Part shown: in pieces, positions 38,622-46,196 of the stretch
Numbering within the stretch: the first letter of the stretch is position 1
How the letters are laid out: each line of letters begins with the position of its first letter
NCBI GenBank assembly: GCA_907163375.1
Contig: CAJQUW010003607.1
Coordinates: forward strand, 293,355-357,354
Direction of reading: 5' to 3'
Length of the DNA: 64,000 nt
DNA from: Prostheceraeus crozeri
Taxonomy: Eukaryota > Platyhelminthes > Polycladida > Euryleptidae
Notes under the pieces: model-generated
Database searches by the model: none
The model's input: only the letters and a program-made list of their open reading frames with translations
Told to the model about the DNA's origin: nothing
Program-made: the position numbers and the translations under genes

Positions 38622-38655
38622 AACGTTTCCTTAGATGTGTAAATTTCCGTTTTAG

Positions 38656-39204
38656 GCTTCTATCATCATTTTTATGGATTGTGAGGGTGAACCTGTACAG
38701 GAGCTCAGTGCTATTGCTATGAACAATTGGACATATCAGATTGTTAGTGTCTATCATCAACATGCCAACTGCGATCCCAATGTTGATCAATGGGCGAGAA
38801 AACACATTCATGGACTTAATCTGAAATATTTGCAAGACTATGGCTTTTCTTGTGAGAGTGCTCTTCTTATTGACTTTAAACGATGGTTAGCTGCTTTCAA
38901 TGTTATACGCATCTTTTGTAATAATCCTGGTAAGGAGAGGAAAGTATTTCCCAATCTAATCATTGATGATATTTTGCTCCCACCTTGGGATAGTAGAGTG
39001 AATCAACATTATCATGAAGTCACAAAACGTTTTAAGGATTTGTGTGTTCCTATTTTGTCTGTTCGTTGTAGTAGCTACGTTCATAACCAATGCTTCTTTC
39101 CTCCTTACCTCAACACTGCCAAAGTCCTGTATGGTTATCATTGCTCGCTGTATGATAGTTACCAGCTGTATCTATTTTATCTCTTTCAAACCATTGATTT
39201 ATAA
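38656..39204 (+). CDS. DEDDh-type 3'-5' exonuclease-like protein
   Basis: An acceptor-like TTTTAG (38650-38655) opens a frame at 38656, with its first ATG at 38674, that ends at 39204. Near the N-terminus is FMDCEGEPVQELSAIA, which fits exonuclease motif I (D-x-E ... E). IHGLNLKYLQDYG resembles the hHG-hhh-x-hL block found in DnaQ/RNase T enzymes, and near the C-terminus GYHCSLYDSYQLYLFYL fits motif III (H-x4-D). Assignment to the DEDDh superfamily rests on these three blocks and their order. The middle motif is less clear. Such a nuclease could process DNA or RNA ends during replication or counter host RNA. Its neighbours are the likely ssDNA-binding protein and RING-like ORFs, so it is probably part of an early left-end unit. 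Confidence 0.5.
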   Translation, partial: ASIIIFMDCEGEPVQELSAIAMNNWTYQIVSVYHQHANCDPNVDQWARKHIHGLNLKYLQDYGFSCESALLIDFKRWLAAFNVIRIFCNNPGKERKVFPNLIIDDILLPPWDSRVNQHYHEVTKRFKDLCVPILSVRCSSYVHNQCFFPPYLNTAKVLYGYHCSLYDSYQLYLFYLFQTIDL

Positions 39205-39291
39205 TGCATGCTTGTTACCATTATTCAATAAATGTTACTATGAGAAGAGTTGTTGTTTTCATGCAATGGATGGGTTAGATAAAGGGCGATC

Positions 39292-39702
39292 ATGTCTTTC
39301 TCAAACGACTGCGGAACATTACGTTTTCATAGGCAAAGTTTAAAAGGAGCTGTTCAAGATTATGTGATAAAATTTCATAAAGATGAGACCGACATCGAAG
39401 CAGTGGTCGATGATGCTAGCACTCTATTTCTAGAGTTAATGAATACATTCTCTGATAGCATTATCATGGCGCGATTAGTTGCGAAAATTAAGTTTAGTCA
39501 TTTTGGAAAGGAAGAGGTGGAAAGTCGCTCTTTCCATTTTGCTTCTTATTCAATGGAAGTGGTAGATCACCCCCAAGAATTTTTTAAAAGACATATGATA
39601 AAAATTGCTGAACGTCTTAACGCATTTAACCATCATGGTAGCAGTCTAGTGATTGAAGCGATTTCAGATATTCACATTCAACTTTCCATAAAGAAAAATT
39701 GA
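39292..39702 (+). CDS. Polinton ORF of unknown function, 136 residues
   Basis: Starts MSFSNDCGTLRFHRQSLKG and is open to 39702. It has a helix-rich centre (ASTLFLELMNTFSDSIIMARL), then KIKFSHFGKEEVESRSFHFAS and a C-terminal LVIEAISDIHIQLSI. The pattern of a short strand-rich opening, a helical DASxLFLExM block and a final hydrophobic strand recurs in uncharacterised proteins of Polinton-like elements, but I cannot give it a function. Confidence 0.6.
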   Translation: MSFSNDCGTLRFHRQSLKGAVQDYVIKFHKDETDIEAVVDDASTLFLELMNTFSDSIIMARLVAKIKFSHFGKEEVESRSFHFASYSMEVVDHPQEFFKRHMIKIAERLNAFNHHGSSLVIEAISDIHIQLSIKKN

Positions 39703-39704
39703 AA

Positions 39705-40028
39705 ATGCAGTGGTACTTGATTGTAGCACAACTGGTTTTCGAGCTATGTCTGCTCACTCTCGAAGTATATTCCTTCTGTACATGCGTCTATTATTTAGAA
39801 AAGGCTAGCAAATTCATATCTTCAAAAAGACTTGCTATAGACATCAGTAACGGTGAAACTATGTGTTGCGATGTATGTAAGCGAAAGGATGGAAATGAAA
39901 AGCGCATCTTCAAGAGATGTAAGCATGCTTTTTGTCAACGCTGTTTCATACGTAATTGCATTCAACTTTGCCAATGTAACCACTGTGACATTGCTCATTT
40001 CGAGTGTCACTTATGTCGCAATAGTTAG
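39705..40028 (+). CDS. Membrane-anchored RING-like protein
   Basis: The N-terminal 25 residues are strongly hydrophobic (YLIVAQLVFELCLLTLEVYS), a signal anchor or transmembrane segment. A RING-like domain follows: CDVC, then KRCKHAFCQRC, then further Cys/His (CNHC, CHLC), with spacing C-x2-C, C-x-H-x2-C-x2-C. This is the layout of a membrane-tethered viral E3 ubiquitin ligase of the kind used to remove host surface proteins. That is family knowledge, not shown here. The ATG at 39705 lies right after the stop of the preceding ORF. Confidence 0.5.
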   Translation: MQWYLIVAQLVFELCLLTLEVYSFCTCVYYLEKASKFISSKRLAIDISNGETMCCDVCKRKDGNEKRIFKRCKHAFCQRCFIRNCIQLCQCNHCDIAHFECHLCRNS

Positions 40029-40079
40029 TACCTATGCAAATGTGGTAAAGATAGGTTTTAGCAAAGACTAACACGGAAA

Positions 40080-40436
40080 ATGGCGAAACGTAAAATGACG
40101 AAACGTAAAAGTCAAAAGTTTTCTTCAGCCATTCAAGCTCTCCGACGAATGAAAGCAAATCAGCGATACAATGCTATACGACATGCTAACGATAAATTCA
40201 TTTGTGAAATTATTTCTCATGTGAGGAAGTTGAGGACGAAGAAATTAGCGCCAAAACAACGAAAGTTACTTAAGCGATATGCTACGAAATTGCGTTTCAT
40301 CTCCAATCCTAAAGTCGCCCTTCAAAGAAAGAGGAAAACTCTAACACAAAAGGGCGGTTTCCTTTCAGCAATACTTCCAATGATAGCTCCTGCCGTGGGC
40401 AACCTATTGGGAAATATCTTTGGCTCTAAGCGTTAA
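40080..40436 (+). CDS. Small basic virion/core-like protein
   Basis: 118 residues, very basic at the start (KRKMTKRKSQK). A helical middle (RYNAIRHANDKFICEIISHV) is followed by a Lys-rich stretch and a C-terminal KGGFLSAILPMIAPAVGNLL of amphipathic, membrane-active look. This composition is typical of Polinton/adintovirus minor virion proteins that resemble adenovirus core or pVI-like peptides. It lies directly upstream of the packaging ATPase. Confidence 0.65.
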   Translation: MAKRKMTKRKSQKFSSAIQALRRMKANQRYNAIRHANDKFICEIISHVRKLRTKKLAPKQRKLLKRYATKLRFISNPKVALQRKRKTLTQKGGFLSAILPMIAPAVGNLLGNIFGSKR

Positions 40437-40467
40437 TTATGCAAATGTTGAGTCTCAAAGTAATAAA

Positions 40468-41085
40468 ATGGATTTCAGACTTCAATGTGATAAAGTTCTG
40501 ACTGTATCAGGTCCATCTCATGCAGGTAAAACTGTTTTCACGCTGAATTTATTGGATAAAAGAAGGGAGTTGTTTAAGGAACCTATCAATCGAGTGATTT
40601 GGTGTTATGGTATTTATCAACCGTCGCTGTTTCAGGAATTGCAAAGTCGCAACTTTATTCGACATGAAGGAATTATTCCAGTGGATAAACTTCAGTCTAA
40701 TGATGTTGTTGTATTGGATGATTTATTAAAAGAAAGTAAGAATTCAAAAGATGTTACAGATATGTTCACTCGCGCAGCACACCATAAAAGGTGTTTTATC
40801 ATCTATATTACACAAAATTTGTTTCCTGATGGAAAAGAAGCTCGTACACGAAACCTGAATACACACTATTATGCTATTTTCAAGAATCCGCGAGATAAAA
40901 GTCAATTTGAAATTTTAGCGCGACAAGTTGCACCCAGAGGATCAAAAGCCTTAATTGAAATTTTTCAAGCAGCTACTGAAAAACCATACGGTTACTTATT
41001 CATTGACTTTACGCAAGAGTGTCCGGAAGAATTTAGATTTCGAAGTGATATTTTGAAAACTCCCATGATTATCTACAAACTATGA
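40468..41085 (+). CDS. Packaging ATPase, FtsK/HerA (A32-like) type
   Basis: Starting at ATG 40468 the protein has 205 residues. Walker A is GPSHAGKT near residue 14-21, Walker B is VVVLDDLL, and a sensor-like FIIYITQNLF follows. This is the A32-like ATPase that pumps genomes into icosahedral capsids in Polintons, virophages and large DNA viruses. An earlier non-ATG in-frame start is possible but would overlap the preceding ORF. The stop overlaps the next start (ATGA at 41082-41085), which implies coupled or bicistronic expression, or simply compaction. Confidence 0.9.
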   Translation: MDFRLQCDKVLTVSGPSHAGKTVFTLNLLDKRRELFKEPINRVIWCYGIYQPSLFQELQSRNFIRHEGIIPVDKLQSNDVVVLDDLLKESKNSKDVTDMFTRAAHHKRCFIIYITQNLFPDGKEARTRNLNTHYYAIFKNPRDKSQFEILARQVAPRGSKALIEIFQAATEKPYGYLFIDFTQECPEEFRFRSDILKTPMIIYKL

Positions 41086-41774
41086 GTTCTTATTCTCGCA
41101 TGATTGTTATTCCTCAGGATGAATATGTACAATTGACTGCCATGCAGCAAGTAAAGCAACCTCTTGCAAATCAAATGTATAGGAAAGAAATAGATTATCA
41201 GCAAAATGTTCACATCAAAGATCCACATCGTGCTGTATTATTACAATCGGAAACTGTTGAGCAATTGAAAAACTTGAAGAATAAGATGCGTGACTCTGTA
41301 TCGACTGCTACACCTTTAGCATCTCGCGCACATGCCATATCTCTTTTCAACAGTATTGAACCCCATCTCAATGTAAATGATAGAGGAGAAATCATTACAG
41401 ATGAAAATAAAGTGATTGATGCTTCACGTTATGAAGACTTGATTCAGTATGCGACACGTAGAAAGCGCCGTCAGGGCTATGTTCCACCTGGTTGGTCATA
41501 CTTTCTTAAACTATTGAAAAAGCATAATGTGCCAAAATTTGCTTTAAATAATGAGACATTGAAAGAACTTGATTCAACAGTGGCTACTACTCCAATGCTT
41601 CAGGCGATGAAAATGCCAACAAATTGGTTTAAGACGTCACCTGCTACATCCCCTCCCACACTCACTAAGCAAACAAGGGGAAGAACTCGACGTAGATCTG
41701 TATCGCCACTAAAACTGGTAAAAGGAAAACGTAAAACAGCTCCTCCCAGGAAATACATGTTCTCAGACTATTAA
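41082..41774 (+). CDS. Conserved Polinton protein of unknown function, 230 residues
   Basis: Starts MSSYSRMIVIPQDEY. The middle block DASRYEDLIQYATRRKRRQ and PPGWSYFLKLLKKHNVPKFALNNETL is a recurring feature of Polinton proteins lying near the ATPase and integrase. The C-terminus is rich in Thr/Ser/Pro and Arg/Lys (RGRTRRRSVSPLKLVKGKRK), suggesting nucleic-acid binding or a capsid-interior role. Its start overlaps the ATPase stop. Confidence 0.65.
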   Translation: MSSYSRMIVIPQDEYVQLTAMQQVKQPLANQMYRKEIDYQQNVHIKDPHRAVLLQSETVEQLKNLKNKMRDSVSTATPLASRAHAISLFNSIEPHLNVNDRGEIITDENKVIDASRYEDLIQYATRRKRRQGYVPPGWSYFLKLLKKHNVPKFALNNETLKELDSTVATTPMLQAMKMPTNWFKTSPATSPPTLTKQTRGRTRRRSVSPLKLVKGKRKTAPPRKYMFSDY

Positions 41775-41775
41775 T

Positions 41776-41991
41776 ATGAAGCAGATGTGTTGCTTGCCAT
41801 GTAATGAGCCGCCAGAGGTGAATGTCGTTGTCACTTGCACTTGCTGCGCCAGCTCTCATAATGAAACCCCTAAGCAATGTGAACACGATCGCAAAACCGC
41901 TAAAGCTAAATGCTGCAGTTGTTGTAAATGTAGAAAGGCAAGAAAACAAAAAGATGAGAAGGAGGAAAAAGAGTCAGCCGTCATCGACTGA
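41776..41991 (+). CDS. Small Cys-rich ORF overlapping the integrase 5' end
   Basis: 71 residues with 12 cysteines (MKQMCCLPC, CTCC, CCSCCKC) and a highly charged C-terminus (KDEKEEKES). It starts two bases after the preceding stop. The overlap with the open frame leading into the integrase is in a different frame. The cysteine content suggests a metal-binding or disulfide-rich peptide. It could also be chance, although the tight start and cysteine clustering argue for a gene. Confidence 0.45.
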   Translation: MKQMCCLPCNEPPEVNVVVTCTCCASSHNETPKQCEHDRKTAKAKCCSCCKCRKARKQKDEKEEKESAVID

Positions 41992-43042
41992 ACGTTTGAA
42001 GTCAATCTATTATGATGTAAAACATCCGGCAGGATTTGCATCTATCAAGAAATTATCAAAAGCGAGTGGTCTTCCACAATCACAAGTGAAACGATGGTTA
42101 AAGGGTCAGGCTACCTATACACTCCACAAACAAGCGAAAAAGAAGTACCGCACCCGCCATTATATTGTTCATGACATCGATGAACAGTGGCAAGCAGATT
42201 TGTGCGATGTTGCCTCCATTTCAAAACATAACTCGGGCAATAATTTTATTTTAACCGTCATTGATATTTTCTCGCGTTATGCGTGGGCTCAACCTTTAAA
42301 AACTAAAGAAGGGAAAGGAGTAGCAAAAGCATTCCAAACAATTTTTCGAGAAGGTCGCATTCCAAAAAGAATTCAGAGTGATCAAGGAAAAGAGTTTGAA
42401 AATCAGCATGTGACAAGATTATTTGAGAGGCATGACATTGAGTTGTTTAGTGTAAAGAGCGCTTATAAAGCTGCACTCGTTGAACGTTTTAATCGCACAT
42501 TAAAAAATCGTTTGTGGCGACATTTTACTGCCAACTTGACACAAAATTGGACAAAGGTTCTACAAGATACACTCCATGCCTACAATCACTCTATCCATCG
42601 TTCTATTGGACTCAGACCAGTAGATGTAAATGCTGACAATGTAGATAAAGTGCGCGAATCATTCCAACGTAAACGCACTCATGTGAAAAGTGATGTGAAA
42701 ATTGGCGATAAAGTTCGTATCTCAAAAGTGAAAAGTGTTTTTGCTAAAGGGTACCTCCCGAATTGGACAGAGGAGGTATTTACAGTATCAAGGATTAATC
42801 AAAAAGACTCTCCGACCACCTACAAGTTGAAAGATTACGATAATGAAGAAATTGAGGGTAGCTTTTACCGCGATGAGATTGAGGTAGTCACTGAAAGTGA
42901 AACATATTTGGTAGAGAAAATCATTCGATGTAAAAAACGGCAAGGTGAAGAATGGTGTCTTGTTAAATGGACTGGTTATCCTTCAAGTATGAACTCTTGG
43001 ATGCGTCGTGCCGACATCTTTCATCTAAGTGATCGACAGTGA
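41954..43042 (+). CDS. Retroviral-type (DDE) integrase with chromodomain
   Basis: The frame is open from 41822. I prefer the internal ATG at 41954 (MRRRKKSQPS) because it precedes the conserved start LKSIYYDVKHPAGFASIKKL and leaves room for the Cys-rich ORF. An HTH-like segment with WLKGQATYTLHK is followed by the catalytic core: WQADLCDV (first D), RIQSDQGKEFEN (second D) and ALVERFNRTLKNRLW (E). After an SH3-like basic segment comes a chromodomain, YLVEKIIRCK to WCLVKWTGYPSSMNSW. This enzyme joins the element to host DNA; the chromodomain may steer it to methylated-histone chromatin. Full length for the family. Confidence 0.95.
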   Translation: MRRRKKSQPSSTERLKSIYYDVKHPAGFASIKKLSKASGLPQSQVKRWLKGQATYTLHKQAKKKYRTRHYIVHDIDEQWQADLCDVASISKHNSGNNFILTVIDIFSRYAWAQPLKTKEGKGVAKAFQTIFREGRIPKRIQSDQGKEFENQHVTRLFERHDIELFSVKSAYKAALVERFNRTLKNRLWRHFTANLTQNWTKVLQDTLHAYNHSIHRSIGLRPVDVNADNVDKVRESFQRKRTHVKSDVKIGDKVRISKVKSVFAKGYLPNWTEEVFTVSRINQKDSPTTYKLKDYDNEEIEGSFYRDEIEVVTESETYLVEKIIRCKKRQGEEWCLVKWTGYPSSMNSWMRRADIFHLSDRQ

Positions 43043-43083
43043 TTCATGCAAAGTTGTAACTAACAATGTTTAGGGTTTGAGCT

Positions 43084-43539
43084 ATGAATCCAACTGCCTC
43101 ATTTTATTCACGACCCTCCTACGTAAGTGGTGGAGGACAAATTTACATCGGTGCTCGCCGCCAACGTGGAGGTAGCATACTTGGTGCACTGAAATCTGTT
43201 GTAGCACCTCTCATATCCAATGTCGGTAGATCTTTAAAACGAAATGTTTTAAGTAATGCCGTTGGCTTTGCTGGTGATGTTGCTAGTGATCTTTCCAGAG
43301 GTAGAAGTTTTAAGAGCAGTTTGTTGAATCGTGGGAAGGAACGCGGTTTAAAAACATTGAAGCAGACCATTGCTGGTGTTACTCAAGGAAAGAAATCACC
43401 TAAACGAATGAGAAAAGGAAGGAGGAAACATCGCGGAGCTGGTAAGGTGCGATCTTCAGTCAAAAGGCATTCACGCAAACGTCGCAGAGGCTCTAATCAT
43501 TCATCAGGCGCTAAACGACGACGCTGCTATAACTTCTAA
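43084..43539 (+). CDS. Gly-rich, Arg/Lys-rich minor virion protein
   Basis: 151 residues. The N-terminus GGGQIYIGARRQRGGSILGA resembles the opening of Polinton/adintovirus core-like proteins, with a helix-rich middle and a long basic C-terminus (RKGRRKHRGAGKVRSSVKRH and on). It likely binds DNA inside the capsid or the inner capsid face, analogous to adenovirus core or pVI-type proteins. Two bases separate its stop from the start of the major capsid candidate. Confidence 0.65.
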   Translation: MNPTASFYSRPSYVSGGGQIYIGARRQRGGSILGALKSVVAPLISNVGRSLKRNVLSNAVGFAGDVASDLSRGRSFKSSLLNRGKERGLKTLKQTIAGVTQGKKSPKRMRKGRRKHRGAGKVRSSVKRHSRKRRRGSNHSSGAKRRRCYNF

Positions 43540-43541
43540 TC

Positions 43542-44819
43542 ATGGAGTGTAAAACTTCCGGTTTTTGTTTGTTCGATCAACAAGCCATACAGACAGATAT
43601 TCTTAGTTCAAGTATTGTAGATTATCATCCTCGAACAGCTGAGAATGCTGGCCCCATTGAATTTGTTATTCCTGGTGGTAGTGATGACTACATAGATTTG
43701 AGTTATGCGATGCTTGATTTGAGGTTTAGAATTCAGCAAGCAGATGGAACTGCTATTGACGATGCACATAAAGTTGGACTGAACAATTTACCATTGACTA
43801 CATTACTTCGCGATGTTTCTCTAACGATTGGAGAGCAGCAGGTGGAAGGTGGTCAAAGCGATTATCCCTATAAATCATATTTCAATCATGTATCACAGTT
43901 TCATCCAGCAGCACAAAAAAGTCATATGGAAGCCATGGGATGGTACAGAGATGAAGCAGGAAAATTTGATGTTGAAACAAACAGTGGCTTTGTAAAGCGA
44001 TCTGCTATGATTAAAGATAGTAGAGTATGTCAGCTATATGGTCCGCTGAATTTAGACTTCTTTAGACAGTCAAAGTTTTTACTCTGTAATACCAGCATGC
44101 GACTCAAGCTGACATTGAATAAGCCTGAATTTGCGCTGAATGCATTTGCTAAAGTTGACAATTTTAGAATTCATGTGGAAGATATTGCACTTTACATTCG
44201 TCGAGTAGTACCGAATCCAAGTGTCATTAGAGGGCATGCTGAAGGTCTTAACCGCCAAAATGCCATTTACCCCGTTCAGCATACAAAGCTTCTCACCTTT
44301 ACAATTCCGAAAGATCAAAAGAGTTTCATGAAAGATGGCCTCTTTCCATCGGAAGCACCGAAGCTCCTCATGGTGGCAATGGTTGAAAATGATGCATTTA
44401 ATGGTAATATAAAGAAGAATCCTTTCAATTTTAAACACAATCAGTTAAGTGAAATTGCTTTACGTGTTAATGGTGTGAGTCATCCTGGTCCACCCTACAA
44501 ACCAGATTTTGCTTCGGATCAATTTATGCGCAGTTATGTTGATTTTATGGATGTCTTTGGCTTTTACAATACGGATGATACCAACGGACTGACTATGAAA
44601 GAGTTTAAGAGTGGATATACTATTTATGCATTTGATTTGACTGCTGACAGCGATATTAGTGCACCCTATCGTCAAGCGAACGTGCCTCATAATATTCGTT
44701 TGGATTTGACGTTCAAAAGAACACTACCTGAGACGATCAATGTATTAATTTATGCAGTCTTCGATTCAAATATTGAAATTACAAAGTATCGTGACGTGAT
44801 TCTTCAGTATAATCGTTAA
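43542..44819 (+). CDS. Major capsid protein candidate, double jelly-roll type
   Basis: 425 residues, the usual size for a double jelly-roll capsid protein. The order DIDSYxxHxP-like opening (SSSIVDYHPRTAENAGPIEF), then PGGSDDYIDLSYAMLDLRFR, LTTLLRDVSLTIGEQQV, SYFNHVSQF and later VLIYAVFDSNIEI is that of the widespread Polinton family often annotated as F54H12.2-like. The position between a basic core-like protein and the protease is standard. The stop overlaps the protease start (TAATG). Confidence 0.88.
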   Translation: MECKTSGFCLFDQQAIQTDILSSSIVDYHPRTAENAGPIEFVIPGGSDDYIDLSYAMLDLRFRIQQADGTAIDDAHKVGLNNLPLTTLLRDVSLTIGEQQVEGGQSDYPYKSYFNHVSQFHPAAQKSHMEAMGWYRDEAGKFDVETNSGFVKRSAMIKDSRVCQLYGPLNLDFFRQSKFLLCNTSMRLKLTLNKPEFALNAFAKVDNFRIHVEDIALYIRRVVPNPSVIRGHAEGLNRQNAIYPVQHTKLLTFTIPKDQKSFMKDGLFPSEAPKLLMVAMVENDAFNGNIKKNPFNFKHNQLSEIALRVNGVSHPGPPYKPDFASDQFMRSYVDFMDVFGFYNTDDTNGLTMKEFKSGYTIYAFDLTADSDISAPYRQANVPHNIRLDLTFKRTLPETINVLIYAVFDSNIEITKYRDVILQYNR

Positions 44820-45280
44820 TGAGTTGGTTGACTGCTGACGATATTAAGACTAAAGTGCAGCGTAATGCAGACGAAGCGACGTTGAAAGCTTTCGATAATG
44901 TCTATTCACTCGATACCTTACCACCTGCAGTAAATCACTATCCCATCTTTATTGTGCTAAACACTCATTCACAGAATTTAGGCGGTGAGCATTGGAAAGC
45001 GATCTTTATTGGAGAAGACCGACGTGGTGAACTATTTGACTCTCTTGCTCAACCTCCAAATATACCAACACAGCAGTGGTTGAGAAAACATACGCGTCAA
45101 TATCAGCGAAATGAACGCATACTACAACATCCACTTTCATCAACGTGTGGTGCTTTTGTACTGTACTTCATCTTAAAACGTTTACATGTATCTCGATTTG
45201 CATCTGTTATTCAAAACTTTTCATGTAATCCATCCTCTAATGAAAAAATGATTTGTAAGTTCTATCATGATTTGAAATAA
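44819..45280 (+). CDS. Adenain-like cysteine protease
   Basis: 153 residues. The catalytic pattern is GGEHWKAIFIGE (His), GELFDSLAQPP (acidic partner) and STCGAFVLYF (Cys), in the H-D/E-C order of the adenovirus protease / Ulp1 fold. In Polintons it is the maturation protease for capsid proteins. It is coupled to the capsid gene by a TAATG overlap. The stop codon is inside an AATAAA signal (45276-45281). Confidence 0.9.
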   Translation: MSWLTADDIKTKVQRNADEATLKAFDNVYSLDTLPPAVNHYPIFIVLNTHSQNLGGEHWKAIFIGEDRRGELFDSLAQPPNIPTQQWLRKHTRQYQRNERILQHPLSSTCGAFVLYFILKRLHVSRFASVIQNFSCNPSSNEKMICKFYHDLK

Positions 45281-45311
45281 AAACATCATGTTGGAAAAAT
45301 TGTTTTTTATT
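45276..45311. terminator. Back-to-back polyadenylation signals of convergent genes
   Basis: AATAAA at 45276-45281 on plus overlaps the protease stop. TTTATT at 45306-45311, read on minus as AATAAA, overlaps the stop of the TBP-like gene. The two convergent units therefore end within 36 bases. The 145-residue ORF shows the same arrangement (AATAAA 54388-54393 over its stop). Confidence 0.65.
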
Positions 45312-45852
45312 TTACAATCCGCTGGGTACGTACATACTCAATGAGATAGTCTAGGATCATATTTGCTTGTTCATGAGATTTTAGTCCAGTAATGATCACT
45401 TTACTATTATGAAAGATTGCCACATGCACAGGCAACCAACAACTAATGAGAGCTGCAGGAAAAAGTTCGGGTTCATAACACAAACTGTAACTGCTGGTAC
45501 GAATCTTCAAAAATGATAGACTGTCACTCAATTGAGTAGAGATCACCATATTGTCCACAGTCAGATTCGACATCACACACCTCTCCCTCTTCCATATCCG
45601 ACGTAGTAGTCTCTGTAGCTCTAAGCGCATTGACTGCGCCGATGAATGAGAAAGGGCGCCGAGAATCTGTACAGTCCCATTTGGGAAGAGTTGAAGATTC
45701 CGTGAATTGTTCATCTTCACCACTAACATTTGAGGACGGCCCGGGTAATACTTGCTGTTTGGAAGCTGTTGGCGTAATGTTGTGAGATCGATTTTGGTGT
45801 AGAGTCTGAAGCGACGGAGAATGTTGACGATGGTGTAGCGATGGCGCTTCAT
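45307..45852 (-). CDS. TATA-binding protein (TBP) homologue carried by the Polinton
   Basis: 181 residues from ATG 45852, matching the size of the conserved TBP core (about 180). Both TBP repeats are visible. Repeat 1: IVNILRRFRLYTKIDLTTL (compare IVSTVNLGCKLDLKKI), NSKYYPGR (AEYNPKR), LQLFPNGTVQILGALS (ALIFSSGKMVVTGAKS). Repeat 2: CVMSNLTVDNMVIS (IQNMVGSCDVKF), YEPELFPAALI (YEPELFPGLI), VAIFHNSKVIITGLKS (LLIFVSGKVVLTGAKV). Phe at 56, 131 and 147 fall at positions where TBP uses Phe to kink TATA DNA. TBP binds TATA boxes in the minor groove and nucleates the pre-initiation complex. The open frame extends upstream of 45852 without TBP-like content. Neighbours are two PC4-like paralogues on the same strand. 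TBP-like genes occur in some large DNA viruses; I do not know them as standard Polinton genes. Confidence 0.85.
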   Translation of the reverse strand: MKRHRYTIVNILRRFRLYTKIDLTTLRQQLPNSKYYPGRPQMLVVKMNNSRNLQLFPNGTVQILGALSHSSAQSMRLELQRLLRRIWKRERCVMSNLTVDNMVISTQLSDSLSFLKIRTSSYSLCYEPELFPAALISCWLPVHVAIFHNSKVIITGLKSHEQANMILDYLIEYVRTQRIVK

Positions 45853-46174
45853 GATGAAAGAATGAGTAAATTGAGCGATGTACCTTCCTTTTATACTTTT
45901 CCCAACTACCTTGATGAAATGTGAAGTTAGTATGAAGTTGGGAATGATAGAGTTGAATTCGCCGATTGTTGACGCGCAGCCAGATGCGATTTCCAATACG
46001 TGAATGTCTTTTCATATAGAAGTATTTCAAGTCCTTCATGATATGATGTAGAGATTGAAAATGACGATAAGATAAAACAAACTCTCTTCTCACATTTCCA
46101 GTTGAATCTTTGAAATAGACGTTTCGATCATGATCCGTTTCAATACGTTGTAGGGAATCTAATTTCCAACTCAT
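45524..46174 (-). CDS. PC4-like paralogue 1, possibly with a tail overlapping the TBP-like gene
   Basis: From ATG 46174 (MSWKLDSLQRIE) residues 1-108 form a compact domain: NVYFKDSTG, then REFVLSYRHFQSLHHIMKDL, then IWLRVNNRRIQLYH and WEKYKRKVHRSIYSFF. The block of strands followed by KGISLT-x-QW-x-L-type helix start resembles PC4 (transcriptional coactivator p15), which binds ssDNA and melted promoters. The frame then continues for ~108 residues inside the TBP-like gene in another frame, giving a Ser/Thr/Glu-rich acidic tail (SDMEEGEVCDVESD). Whether that tail is made is unknown. It is clearly related to the ORF at 46197-46553. Confidence 0.5.
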   Translation of the reverse strand: MSWKLDSLQRIETDHDRNVYFKDSTGNVRREFVLSYRHFQSLHHIMKDLKYFYMKRHSRIGNRIWLRVNNRRIQLYHSQLHTNFTFHQGSWEKYKRKVHRSIYSFFHHEAPSLHHRQHSPSLQTLHQNRSHNITPTASKQQVLPGPSSNVSGEDEQFTESSTLPKWDCTDSRRPFSFIGAVNALRATETTTSDMEEGEVCDVESDCGQYGDLYSIE

Positions 46175-46196
46175 GGTGCGTGGTAATCATATCTGA

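Noticed and set aside
45853-45996. Longer start of the TBP-like protein at 45996
   Set aside because: The upstream extension lies inside the PC4-like domain in another frame and has no TBP content. The ATG at 45852 gives the expected core length.
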